6,373 nt of DNA from Candidatus Colimorpha enterica (GCA_018065475.1 JAGHTD010000085.1:1-6373), one strand, 5' to 3'. Numbered from the stretch's first letter, positions 1-5,723 are shown. Program-made: numbers and translations. The notes: a model not told the origin generated them from the sequence alone.

Positions 1-2
1 GG

Positions 3-8
3 TATAAT
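3..8 (+). promoter_or_regulatory. Possible -10 box upstream of ylxM
   Basis: TATAAT lies 35 bases before the ylxM start codon, so it could be the -10 element of a promoter for the ylxM-ffh cluster. The matching -35 would fall outside the window, so this cannot be tested here. A perfect 7-bp inverted repeat (9-15 with 25-31) follows at once, where a transcription start would be expected. Confidence 0.3.
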
Positions 9-42
9 CTGTAAACAGCTTTGCTTTACAGAAGGCGACGCT

Positions 43-381
43 ATGTCAAAAAACCTGAAAATGTCGGTCCTGCTCGACTTTTACGGCGATATTCTCACCG
101 ATAATCAGCGGGAAGCCATGGATATGTTCTACAACGGAGACTACTCCCTTGCCGAAATATCCGAGGAAGTCGGTATCACGAGGCAGGGAGTCAGAGAACG
201 GCTCCTCAAAAGCGAAAAAACGCTCAGCGGGCTTGAAGAAAAGCTCGGTCTTGCCGACAAGTTCACCGATATGCAGAAGGACGTCTCGGAGCTCATCTCA
301 ATGCTTGAGGAGCTTCAAAGGGAGACCGGCAGGGACATGACGGCGCTCATCGGAATAGCGGAACGGATCAGAGACAGATGA
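43..381 (+). CDS. ylxM: YlxM family HTH protein (SRP-operon partner)
   Basis: This is a 112-residue protein of the UPF0122/YlxM family, of normal length. Residues about 20-60 form a sigma-70 region-4-like helix-turn-helix: LTDNQREAMDMFY, then the SLAEISEEVGITRQGVRERL block with its conserved RQ-V pattern. The C-terminal half (about 60-110) is charged and helical, probably coiled. In Bacillota this gene regularly sits next to ffh, and it is thought to assist or regulate the signal recognition particle pathway; its exact role is poorly defined. The start is chosen because AGAAGG stands 7 bases before the ATG and the family signature begins soon after it. The stop lies 12 bases before ffh, and the ffh ribosome site overlaps it, so the two genes are co-transcribed and probably translationally coupled. 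Confidence 0.93.
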   Translation: MSKNLKMSVLLDFYGDILTDNQREAMDMFYNGDYSLAEISEEVGITRQGVRERLLKSEKTLSGLEEKLGLADKFTDMQKDVSELISMLEELQRETGRDMTALIGIAERIRDR

Positions 382-393
382 GAGGGGCATAAA

Positions 394-1746
394 ATGGCTT
401 TTCAGAGTTTAACGGATAAATTGAATGCCGCTTTCAAGAGGTTCCGCAGCAAGGGCAAGCTCACCGAGGACGACGTCAAGGAAGGTATGCGGGAGATCAA
501 GCTCGCGCTTCTCGAAGCCGACGTCAGCTACAAGGTCGTCAAGGACTTTACGAAGAAGGTCACCGAACGCGCGGTAGGCGCCGACGTCCTCGAAAGTCTT
601 CTTCCCGCACAGCAGATCGTCAAGATCGTCAACGAAGAGCTCACCTCTCTTATGGGTGGCACCGGCGAACGAATCCGTCTCGCCTCTCACCCGCCCACGG
701 TCGTCATGATGGTCGGTCTTCAGGGCGCGGGTAAGACCACGCACTGCGGAAAGCTCGCAAAGCTTCTGAAGGATCAGGGGCGCAGACCTCTGCTCGTCGC
801 CTGCGACGTTTACCGTCCCGCGGCCGTCAAACAGCTTGAGGTCGTCGGTCAGCAGCTTGAGATCCCCGTTTTCCAGCAGGGAACCGAGCTTTCGCCCGTC
901 GAGATCGCCAAAAACGGTATCGAGCACGCAAAGCAGCACGGTCACGACGTTGTATTCATAGATACCGCGGGCCGTCTCCACATCGACGAAAAGATGATGG
1001 AGGAGCTTTCGGAGATAAAGACGGCCGTCAACCCCAACGAGATCCTTCTCGTCGTTGACGCAATGCTCGGTCAGGACGCTGTCAACGTCGCCGATTCGTT
1101 CAATCAGCTTCTCGACATTTCGGGCGTCGTGCTGACGAAGCTCGACGGCGATACGAGAGGCGGTGCGGCGCTTTCGGTCAGATACATCACCGGAAAGCCG
1201 ATCAAGTACGTCGGTGTCGGAGAAAAGCTCGACGCTATCGAGCCGTTCTATCCCGACAGAATGGCGTCTCGTATCCTCGGAATGGGAGACGTTCTCTCAC
1301 TCATCGAGAAAGCCGAGACCGCATACGACGAAAAGCAGGCGGAGGAGCTTGAAAAGAAGCTCCGAACGTCGGAGTTCAACCTTGAGGACTATCTCGACCA
1401 TTTCAGCCAGATAAGAAAGATGGGCCCGATGAAGGACATCCTCGCCAAGGTTCCGGGCATCGACCAGTCTAAGCTCGAAAACGCCAACATCGACGACCGT
1501 ATGATCGACAGAATGGAAGCCATCATCCTTTCCATGACGCCGAAGGAAAGGAAAAAGCCCTCTATCATCAACCCTTCGAGAAAGAAGCGCATTGCCGCCG
1601 GCTCGGGTATGAAGGTCGAGGACGTCAACCGTCTTCTCAAGCAGTTCGAGCAGACCTGCAAGATGATGAAGGAAATGTCATCCGGCAAGTACAAGAAGAT
1701 GATGAAAAAAGGCAAGTTCGGCAAAATGGGAAACTTCGGTTTCTGA
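394..1746 (+). CDS. ffh: Signal recognition particle GTPase Ffh (SRP54)
   Basis: A complete 450-residue Ffh. With 4.5S/SRP RNA it forms the signal recognition particle, binds signal sequences emerging from the ribosome and docks with FtsY at the membrane in a GTP-dependent way. The N domain spans about residues 1-95. The G domain follows, with the P-loop GLQGAGKTT (108-116), DVYRPAA (138-144), DTAGR (190-194) and TKLDGDTRGGAALS (248-261), then GVGEKLDAIEPF (274-285). The methionine-rich M domain starts near 300 and includes TPKER (382-386) and the SRP-RNA-binding segment SRKKRIAAGSG (395-405). The tail is rich in Met, Lys and Gly. All key motifs are intact. The start follows AGAGGGG with about 6 bases of spacing. 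It lies between ylxM and rpsP, the usual Bacillota arrangement. Confidence 0.98.
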   Translation: MAFQSLTDKLNAAFKRFRSKGKLTEDDVKEGMREIKLALLEADVSYKVVKDFTKKVTERAVGADVLESLLPAQQIVKIVNEELTSLMGGTGERIRLASHPPTVVMMVGLQGAGKTTHCGKLAKLLKDQGRRPLLVACDVYRPAAVKQLEVVGQQLEIPVFQQGTELSPVEIAKNGIEHAKQHGHDVVFIDTAGRLHIDEKMMEELSEIKTAVNPNEILLVVDAMLGQDAVNVADSFNQLLDISGVVLTKLDGDTRGGAALSVRYITGKPIKYVGVGEKLDAIEPFYPDRMASRILGMGDVLSLIEKAETAYDEKQAEELEKKLRTSEFNLEDYLDHFSQIRKMGPMKDILAKVPGIDQSKLENANIDDRMIDRMEAIILSMTPKERKKPSIINPSRKKRIAAGSGMKVEDVNRLLKQFEQTCKMMKEMSSGKYKKMMKKGKFGKMGNFGF

Positions 1747-1755
1747 CAAAATCGT

Positions 1756-1776
1756 TTAACAGGGGAAACCCGTTAA
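1756..1776 (+). repeat. Hairpin with GAAA loop between ffh and rpsP
   Basis: TTAAC (1756-1760) pairs with GTTAA (1772-1776) and GGG (1762-1764) with CCC (1769-1771). One A (1761) bulges, and the loop is GAAA, a stable GNRA tetraloop. It lies 10 bases after the ffh stop. What follows is A-rich, not T-rich, so it does not look like an intrinsic terminator. It may instead be a processing or stability element separating ffh from the more highly expressed rpsP. That role is inferred. Confidence 0.6.
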
Positions 1777-1820
1777 TATAAAAAAACAAAAAACATTCAG
1801 CTATTTGGAGGAATATTAAA

Positions 1821-2066
1821 ATGGCAGTAAAAATCAGACTCAGAAGAATCGGAGCAAAGAAGGCTCCTTTCTACCGTATCGTCGTTGCGGATTCGAGATA
1901 TCCCCGTGACGGCCGTTTCATCGAGCAGATCGGAACTTACAATCCCCTTACCGATCCCGCTGAAGTAGTTGTCGATGCAGAAAAGGCAGCTCAGTGGATC
2001 AAGAACGGCGCTCAGCCCACCGAGACCGTCCGCGCTCTTCTCAAGAAGCAGAACATCATCGGGTGA
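1821..2066 (+). CDS. rpsP: 30S ribosomal protein S16
   Basis: An 81-residue protein of full family length. It opens with the S16 signature (MAVKIRLRRIGAKKAPFYRIV, read in two parts) and continues with VADSRYPRDGRFIEQIGTYN and the helix DAEKAAQWIKNGAQPTETV. S16 is a primary binder of 16S rRNA in the body of the small subunit. The start is fixed by a strong TTGGAGGA ribosome site 9 bases upstream of the ATG. The 74-base gap after ffh holds a hairpin and an A-rich stretch that would keep the ribosome site open. A weak promoter there (TTTAAC, then TATAAA) cannot be excluded. The stop overlaps the ribosome site of khpA. Confidence 0.98.
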   Translation: MAVKIRLRRIGAKKAPFYRIVVADSRYPRDGRFIEQIGTYNPLTDPAEVVVDAEKAAQWIKNGAQPTETVRALLKKQNIIG

Positions 2067-2071
2067 TAACC

Positions 2072-2311
2072 ATGTCCGATCTGAAGCAGCTGCTTCTCGA
2101 TCTTGCCCGTGCTATTGTTGATTATCCCGATCAGGTCACAGCCGACGAGGCGCGTGACGGAGACGAGATAGTTTTCACTCTGCACGTTGCAGAATCAGAT
2201 ATGGGCAAAGTTATAGGCAGACAGGGTAAAAACGCCAAGTGCATCCGTATCGTTATGAAGGCGGCGGCAATGAAGGATGACCTCAAGGTCACCGTCGATA
2301 TTGCGGAATGA
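2072..2311 (+). CDS. khpA: KH-domain RNA-binding protein KhpA
   Basis: A 79-residue single KH-domain protein of the KhpA/YlqC family, encoded directly after rpsP as in many Bacillota. The nucleic-acid-binding GXXG loop is visible as GRQG at residues 49-52 within GKVIGRQGKNAKCIRIV, and most of the protein is the minimal KH fold. In streptococci KhpA pairs with KhpB and binds small RNAs and mRNAs linked to cell division; whether that holds here is unknown. The ATG at 2072 is preferred over any earlier in-frame start because the family begins with this M-S-D-L-type helix. The bases GGTGAT, a match to the 3' part of the full SD sequence, overlap the rpsP stop and point to translational coupling. 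Confidence 0.93.
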   Translation: MSDLKQLLLDLARAIVDYPDQVTADEARDGDEIVFTLHVAESDMGKVIGRQGKNAKCIRIVMKAAAMKDDLKVTVDIAE

Positions 2312-2316
2312 TTTTT

Positions 2317-2360
2317 AAGACAATATGCTTCTTTCCGGGGCATATTGTCTTTACTGTTTT
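2317..2360 (+). terminator. Hairpin after khpA, probable terminator
   Basis: A perfect 12-bp stem (2317-2328 with 2340-2351) encloses an 11-base loop. It begins 5 bases after the khpA stop and is followed by a broken T-rich run (TTACTGTTTT). The stem is AT-rich and the T run imperfect, so termination is probably partial. The next gene's ATG comes immediately after the run. Confidence 0.55.
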
Positions 2361-2852
2361 ATGAAGAAAGTTTTTTTGATTATATCCGATACGCACGGCA
2401 GAGCGGGAAGGATCAAAAAGGTGATGAACACCGTGGGAAAGGCCGATTACGCGGTCTTTCTCGGCGACGGCATAAGGGATTTTGAGGCCACCGACTTCGG
2501 CGGCTTGATGACCGCGGCTGTCAGAGGGAACTGCGACGCTTACTGCGATTATCCCGATACGCTGACGCTTGAGATTTACGGTCACAAGCTCCTTTTCTGT
2601 CACGGGCACACCTTCGGCGTCAAGTACGGCCTTGACCGACTTGCCGCTTTCTGCGCGCAGAACGGGTACGATATTGCCCTCTACGGCCACACCCACAGGG
2701 CAAGCGAGGAGAGGATAAACGGCGTGACGCTGTTCAATCCCGGCTCTCTGTCGCTCCCGAGCGAGGGAAAAGCGTCCTACGGGCTTCTGACGGTTGACGA
2801 AAACGGCAGTTTTCTGTTCTCGCACGGGGAATACCGCTCGTTTTTCGGCTGA
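2361..2852 (+). CDS. YfcE/MJ0936-type metallophosphoesterase
   Basis: A 163-residue calcineurin-like phosphoesterase of the YfcE/MJ0936 family, close to the usual length. The two-metal active site is complete: SDTHG (D10, H12), GDG (D36), GNCD (N57), CHGH (H81, H83) and GHTH (H110, H112), followed by NPGS (126-129). Relatives hydrolyse phosphodiester bonds in vitro with Mn2+ or similar metals; the natural substrate is usually unknown. The protein is cytosolic, with no signal peptide or membrane segment. The start at 2361 is chosen because the strand MKKVFLIISDTHG is the typical family N-terminus. An in-frame ATG at 2325 would add 12 residues and lies inside the hairpin stem. Neither start has a clear Shine-Dalgarno sequence, which is odd next to the strong sites of its neighbours. 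Confidence 0.9.
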   Translation: MKKVFLIISDTHGRAGRIKKVMNTVGKADYAVFLGDGIRDFEATDFGGLMTAAVRGNCDAYCDYPDTLTLEIYGHKLLFCHGHTFGVKYGLDRLAAFCAQNGYDIALYGHTHRASEERINGVTLFNPGSLSLPSEGKASYGLLTVDENGSFLFSHGEYRSFFG

Positions 2853-2865
2853 CGGGAGGACAGAG

Positions 2866-3333
2866 ATGATCTTTTATTCCGACGGCAAACATCCGATATG
2901 TTATTCCCTCTGTCTGCTTGCGTTCGTCCTCGCCGGTCTCGGCTGGACGGCGGTAATGTATTTCAACATCAGCAGACTGTACGGATATTTCCTTTTCGGC
3001 ATCGCTCTCACCTTCGTGCTCGTCACGACTGTGTTTTATATCCTTCCGATATATACGGTGACTGTCGGGGACGACGGCGGAGTGGCGGTACACTGCATAC
3101 TGATGAAGAGGTTTTCGGTCCTTTACACCTTTTCGGTGTCGGACGTGGTCGGCGTGATGAAATACGGCGATTACCGAAAGAGCGGGGAAAAGCCCGTGAC
3201 CGAATACACCGACACACGCTTCCCGAGAAAGAACGCCGACGTCATAATCTATTCCGTCTGCGGGAGAAACGTCGCCGTTGTGCTTCCCGAGATGAAGGGA
3301 CTTTATCGGTATTTCAGCGACGCGATAAAGTAA
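2866..3333 (+). CDS. Two-helix membrane protein of unknown function
   Basis: A 155-residue protein I do not recognise. Two hydrophobic segments at about residues 11-33 and 40-63 should form a membrane hairpin with a short loop. The rest (about 64-155) is polar and rich in beta-type sequence (YTVTVGDDGGVAV, SVLYTFSVSDVVGVM, ADVIIYSVCGRNVAVVL). That layout resembles small bacterial proteins with a PH-like domain after a helix pair, but no diagnostic motif confirms it. The start is set by GGGAGGA 5 bases before the ATG. It lies 13 bases after the phosphoesterase stop, so the two are very likely co-transcribed. No terminator is visible before nagB, although nagB has its own promoter. Confidence 0.75.
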   Translation: MIFYSDGKHPICYSLCLLAFVLAGLGWTAVMYFNISRLYGYFLFGIALTFVLVTTVFYILPIYTVTVGDDGGVAVHCILMKRFSVLYTFSVSDVVGVMKYGDYRKSGEKPVTEYTDTRFPRKNADVIIYSVCGRNVAVVLPEMKGLYRYFSDAIK

Positions 3334-3367
3334 TTGAACGAAATATCGGAAAAATGGCATTTAACCC

Positions 3368-3396
3368 TTGATTTTTTCCTGAAAAAGGTATATGAT
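3368..3396 (+). promoter_or_regulatory. Sigma-A-type promoter of nagB
   Basis: TTGATT (3368-3373) and TATGAT (3391-3396) are separated by 17 bases, matching the housekeeping -35/-10 layout with one or two deviations per box. Transcription would start near 3403, giving a short leader of about 27 bases before nagB. No operator-like dyad was noticed nearby. Confidence 0.6.
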
Positions 3397-3429
3397 ATTA
3401 TATATGATTATTTCAAAGGAGTATCTGAA

Positions 3430-4218
3430 ATGAAAGTAATTATTCAGCAGAACTATGACAAAATGTGCGAGTGGGCAGCAAACCACATCGTAAACGCAAT
3501 AAACGCCAAGAAGGACGGCAAGCCCTTCGTCCTCGGTCTTCCCACCGGCTCCTCTCCCCTCGGAGTATATAAGCGCCTTATCGAAGCCAACAAGGCAGGC
3601 AAGGTCTCCTTTAAGAACGTCGTCACCTTCAACATGGACGAATACGTAGGTCTTCCGAGAGAGCACGAACAGAGCTACTGGTACTTCATGCACGACAATT
3701 TCTTCGATCACATCGACATTCCCGCAGAGAACGTAAATATCCTCAACGGTATGGCAGACGATCTCGAGGCGGAGTGCGCGAGATACGAGGCGAAGATCGC
3801 TTCCTACGGCGGGATCGACCTCTTCATGGGCGGCTCCGGCGTTGACGGACACATCGCGTTCAACGAGCCCTTCACCTCTCTTTCTTCGAGAACCGGCGTA
3901 AGAGACCTCACCGAGGATACCAAGATCGTCAACTCCCGTTTCTTCGGCAACGATCCGTCCAAGGTTCCCGTAAAAGCACTTTCCGTCGGCGTCGCTACCG
4001 TCACCGATTCGAGAGAGGTCCTTCTCCTCATCAACGGCCACAACAAGGCAAGAGCGCTCAAGCACTGCGTTGAAGACGGCGTAAGCTCCGCATGGACGAT
4101 CTCCGCTCTTCAGAACCACAACAACGCATACATAGCCTGCGACGAGCTCGCCTGCGGTGAGCTCAAGGTCGATACTTACAAGTACTTCCTTGATGTTTAC
4201 AAGAGCGAAAGACTGTAA
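3430..4218 (+). CDS. nagB: Glucosamine-6-phosphate deaminase NagB
   Basis: A 262-residue NagB of normal length. It converts glucosamine-6-phosphate to fructose-6-phosphate and ammonia in the cytosol, feeding amino sugars from cell wall or host glycans into glycolysis. Visible motifs are the phosphate loop GLPTGSSPLGVYKRL (36-50), NMDEYVGLP (68-76) with the likely catalytic D70, and DGHIAFNEP (139-147) with D139, H141 and E146. These correspond to D72, D141, H143 and E148 of the E. coli enzyme. SRFFGNDPSKVP (169-180) and WTISALQ (222-228) also fit the family. The start follows AAAGGAG 8 bases upstream. A TTG in frame at 3334 would add 32 unlikely residues that overlap the promoter. nagA is not adjacent; the gene looks monocistronic, bounded by its own promoter and terminator. 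Confidence 0.97.
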   Translation: MKVIIQQNYDKMCEWAANHIVNAINAKKDGKPFVLGLPTGSSPLGVYKRLIEANKAGKVSFKNVVTFNMDEYVGLPREHEQSYWYFMHDNFFDHIDIPAENVNILNGMADDLEAECARYEAKIASYGGIDLFMGGSGVDGHIAFNEPFTSLSSRTGVRDLTEDTKIVNSRFFGNDPSKVPVKALSVGVATVTDSREVLLLINGHNKARALKHCVEDGVSSAWTISALQNHNNAYIACDELACGELKVDTYKYFLDVYKSERL

Positions 4219-4224
4219 TATTTC

Positions 4225-4254
4225 AAATCCCGGGCAACCGGGATTTTCTGTTAC
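4225..4254 (+). terminator. Intrinsic terminator of nagB
   Basis: A 9-bp perfect stem (4225-4233 with 4238-4246), GC-rich in its upper part, closes a GCAA tetraloop and is followed by TTCTGTT. It starts 6 bases after the nagB stop, a classic rho-independent layout. Confidence 0.87.
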
Positions 4255-4311
4255 AAAGCCGATCATAGCAAAGATTTGTCGTTTTTTTTGAAAAAAATCC
4301 CCGAAAACCTC

Positions 4312-4339
4312 TTGACTCCCCCCGTTTTTTGTGTATAAT
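4312..4339 (+). promoter_or_regulatory. Near-consensus promoter of the lipoprotein unit
   Basis: TTGACT (4312-4317) and a perfect TATAAT (4334-4339) are 16 bases apart, the best housekeeping promoter in the window. Upstream lie a T8 run (4282-4289) and an A7 run (4291-4297), which could act as an UP-like or bent element. Transcription should begin near 4346. The gene it serves starts about 260 bases later, leaving a long leader. Confidence 0.8.
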
Positions 4340-4424
4340 ATAGATAACAACAACTGACCCGAAACATATTAAACCGTTTTCTGCGGGCGATTTATCGGTA
4401 AAGATATACTTTTGAATCATTCAT

Positions 4425-4467
4425 CGGTACTCCCGCATTATATGACAGGGGTACCGTTTTGCATTTT
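4425..4467 (+). terminator. Terminator-like hairpin inside the leader
   Basis: CGGTAC (4425-4430) plus CCC (4432-4434) pairs with GGG (4448-4450) plus GTACCG (4451-4456). That gives 9 bp with one bulged T (4431) and a 13-base loop. The stem is followed by TTTTGCATTTTT (4457-4468), so an intrinsic terminator about 120 bases after the predicted start is plausible. Read-through would then be needed to express the lipoprotein; otherwise a small RNA of roughly 120 nt would be released. Confidence 0.55.
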
Positions 4468-4494
4468 TGCGATTTTGTGAAAGGAGTGAGTCCG

Positions 4495-4506
4495 ATGCGG
4501 GTCTGA
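4495..4506 (+). CDS. Possible three-codon leader ORF (Met-Arg-Val)
   Basis: ATG-CGG-GTC-TGA stands 8 bases downstream of AAAGGAG, a Shine-Dalgarno site as good as that of nagB, yet the frame closes after three codons. It may be a minimal regulatory ORF that parks a ribosome in the leader, or the scar of a lost start region. Its first seven bases (ATGCGGG) are an exact complement of CCCGCAT at 4432-4438 in the upstream hairpin. No larger gene starts here in any frame that I can support. Confidence 0.25.
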   Translation: MRV

Positions 4507-4605
4507 AAATATAATTTTTGACCTCACAAGCCGAAAAAGAATTATTTTTGTTTTTTGGAAAAGGAATAAGCGATGAAGAAAACGTACATTGAGAGGAGAA
4601 ACATC

Positions 4606-5511
4606 ATGAAAACCTTAAAAATTACATTTGCAACGATTATATGCCTTGTGTTAGTTGCATGTATTCTATCCGGCTGTGGGTCGCAAAAAAATATTTATCA
4701 GAGCTTCGTCTGCGATGTCGGAGACGGAGGCGGGGGAAATGTTGAAGAATCCGACACCGTTGATTATTGGCATAACTTGCTTGAAAAGAAAGAAAACATG
4801 AAAGATCTGTCAATAAACATTCTTGGTGTTGATTACAAGGGAAAATACGAATATTCGATAAGGTGGAAGTATAATACTTTCACATCCGACGTTTACCGGG
4901 ACGAAAGCGGGGTGGAGTTCGGCGTTTCAGGAAAGGAGCATAAGCTCGAAAACGTCAATTTTATGCCCGGCAACGCCTTAAAAGACGAACCGTATAAAGA
5001 TGAAGTCGAGAACATCGAAGATAAGCTGATACCTATCGCCCGCGACGTTGCCTCGAAGTTTACGGACGATTTGGATAAATACGAAGTAAGCTCTCATGAA
5101 AGAAACACGAGTGTATATGAAAAGGACGGTAAAGAGTACAGTATCACGTTTTATTACGTAACGTTCGTCAGAAAAATACAGGGCTTCGACTCGGCAGACT
5201 ACATTGAAGTCGATATCACGTCGAAGGGCAGCATTGCGTCGATCTCTTTCGGCGATCCCAAAGTGTCTGCACATAATATAGATACGATTGATAAGAACAG
5301 AATTGATGAAAGCGTCGGTGAATTGGTGAAGAAAATTTACAACGGCACGAAATATGAATTGAACGGCTTTGACATCAGAAGGCAGGAGGTCGTGTTGACA
5401 CCGGATAATGACGTCTGTATGATCTCGAGAGTCGAAGTAGAGCTCACCAATCAAGCCGGAGAAGAGTTCCGCACCATGATTGAAGTATTGACCGTTATTG
5501 ATCCGGCATAG
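4606..5511 (+). CDS. Secreted lipoprotein of unknown function
   Basis: I do not recognise this protein beyond its export signal. From the start at 4606 it has 301 residues. A basic n-region and hydrophobic core (about 5-20) lead to the lipobox LSGC (21-24), so C24 should be lipidated and the protein anchored outside the membrane. A glycine-rich linker follows, then an acidic, mainly polar domain with alternating helix and strand; IEVDITSKGSIASISFGDP faintly recalls PepSY/YcdB-like repeats, but this is not firm. GAGAGGAG lies 7 bases before 4606. An in-frame ATG at 4573 also has a site (AAAAGGA) and would add 11 residues before the signal peptide, so two starts are possible. The gene uses AT-rich codons (AAA, GAA, ATA, AAT) much more than its neighbours, a hint of recent acquisition or low expression. 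Confidence 0.82.
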   Translation: MKTLKITFATIICLVLVACILSGCGSQKNIYQSFVCDVGDGGGGNVEESDTVDYWHNLLEKKENMKDLSINILGVDYKGKYEYSIRWKYNTFTSDVYRDESGVEFGVSGKEHKLENVNFMPGNALKDEPYKDEVENIEDKLIPIARDVASKFTDDLDKYEVSSHERNTSVYEKDGKEYSITFYYVTFVRKIQGFDSADYIEVDITSKGSIASISFGDPKVSAHNIDTIDKNRIDESVGELVKKIYNGTKYELNGFDIRRQEVVLTPDNDVCMISRVEVELTNQAGEEFRTMIEVLTVIDPA

Positions 5512-5537
5512 TCGGGTTGTTCCCGTTATTAAAAGCA

Positions 5538-5614
5538 AAGAAACAATACTGTCGATATGAAATAAACGGAAATATACATCAATATTTCTATGTAAACATT
5601 CCGTATTGTTTTTT
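5538..5614 (+). repeat. Nested inverted repeats, possible terminator
   Basis: Downstream of the lipoprotein, ACGGAA (5566-5571) pairs with TTCCGT (5599-5604) and encloses TACAT (5575-5579) paired with ATGTA (5590-5594). A run ATTGTTTTTT (5605-5614) follows, as in a terminator. Alternatively AAACAATAC (5541-5549) can pair with GTATTGTTT (5603-5611), which excludes part of the inner stem. I see no coding sequence between 5512 and 5676. Confidence 0.45.
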
Positions 5615-5676
5615 ACGTTATTTGAGAAAATAAACGGATCAAACGCCGTGCCTCTAAAAAACGTCATATTGATTAC

Positions 5677-5714
5677 ATAATGAAAAAACCCGCCGCGGCG
5701 GGTTTTTTCATTAT
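5677..5714. terminator. Bidirectional terminator, perfect 38-nt palindrome
   Basis: Two 19-base arms are exact reverse complements. The centre is the 14-base GC palindrome CCCGCCGCGGCGGG, flanked by AAAAAA on the left and TTTTTT on the right and then by ATAATG/CATTAT. It therefore presents a GC stem followed by a T run on both strands. It lies between convergent genes and ends 9 bases from the stop of the minus-strand zinc-ribbon gene. Confidence 0.9.
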
Positions 5715-5723
5715 AAACAAGTT

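Larger units (their letters stand above)
4346..4605 (+). promoter_or_regulatory. Long structured leader RNA, class unknown
   Basis: This covers most of the gap between nagB and the lipoprotein gene. Its 5' part contains TGCGGG (4382-4387) and a direct repeat ATCGGTA (4394-4400 and 4423-4429). Next come a terminator-like hairpin (4425-4456) with a T-rich tail, then an AAAGGAG site with a three-codon ORF (4495-4506). A second hairpin pairs GGTC (4500-4503) with GACC (4520-4523) and AAAAT (4506-4510) with ATTTT (4514-4518). Several segments can pair in mutually exclusive ways, which suggests attenuation or a riboswitch-like switch. I saw no T-box core and none of the conserved motifs I know for the TPP, SAM, glycine, cobalamin, purine or c-di-GMP classes. 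Regulation is inferred from sequence alone. Confidence 0.5.

Noticed and set aside
409..981. Long open frame on the minus strand opposite ffh (190 codons)
   Set aside because: It lies wholly within the confirmed ffh gene, has no recognisable domain and no supported start; it reflects the codon bias of ffh.
3361..4353. Minus-strand open frame of 330 codons across nagB
   Set aside because: It is antisense to a clearly identified NagB and includes the nagB terminator and promoter; no family features.
4442..4480. Twelve-codon frame starting inside the leader hairpin
   Set aside because: No ribosome site precedes the ATG, and the frame runs through the terminator stem and its T-rich tail.
4510..4546. 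Second TATAAT (4510-4515) and TTGACC (4518-4523) in the leader
   Set aside because: The TATAAT has no -35 at a proper distance, and TTGACC has only a poor -10 partner; the bases are better explained by the local AAAAT/ATTTT hairpin.
4531..4558. CCGAAAAA/TTTTTTGG pairing just before the lipoprotein ribosome site
   Set aside because: The stem is almost all A-T with a G-T wobble and an internal mismatch; too weak to call a terminator.
5513..5525. CGGG/CCCG mini-hairpin directly after the lipoprotein stop
   Set aside because: Only 4 bp and no T run; likely chance.
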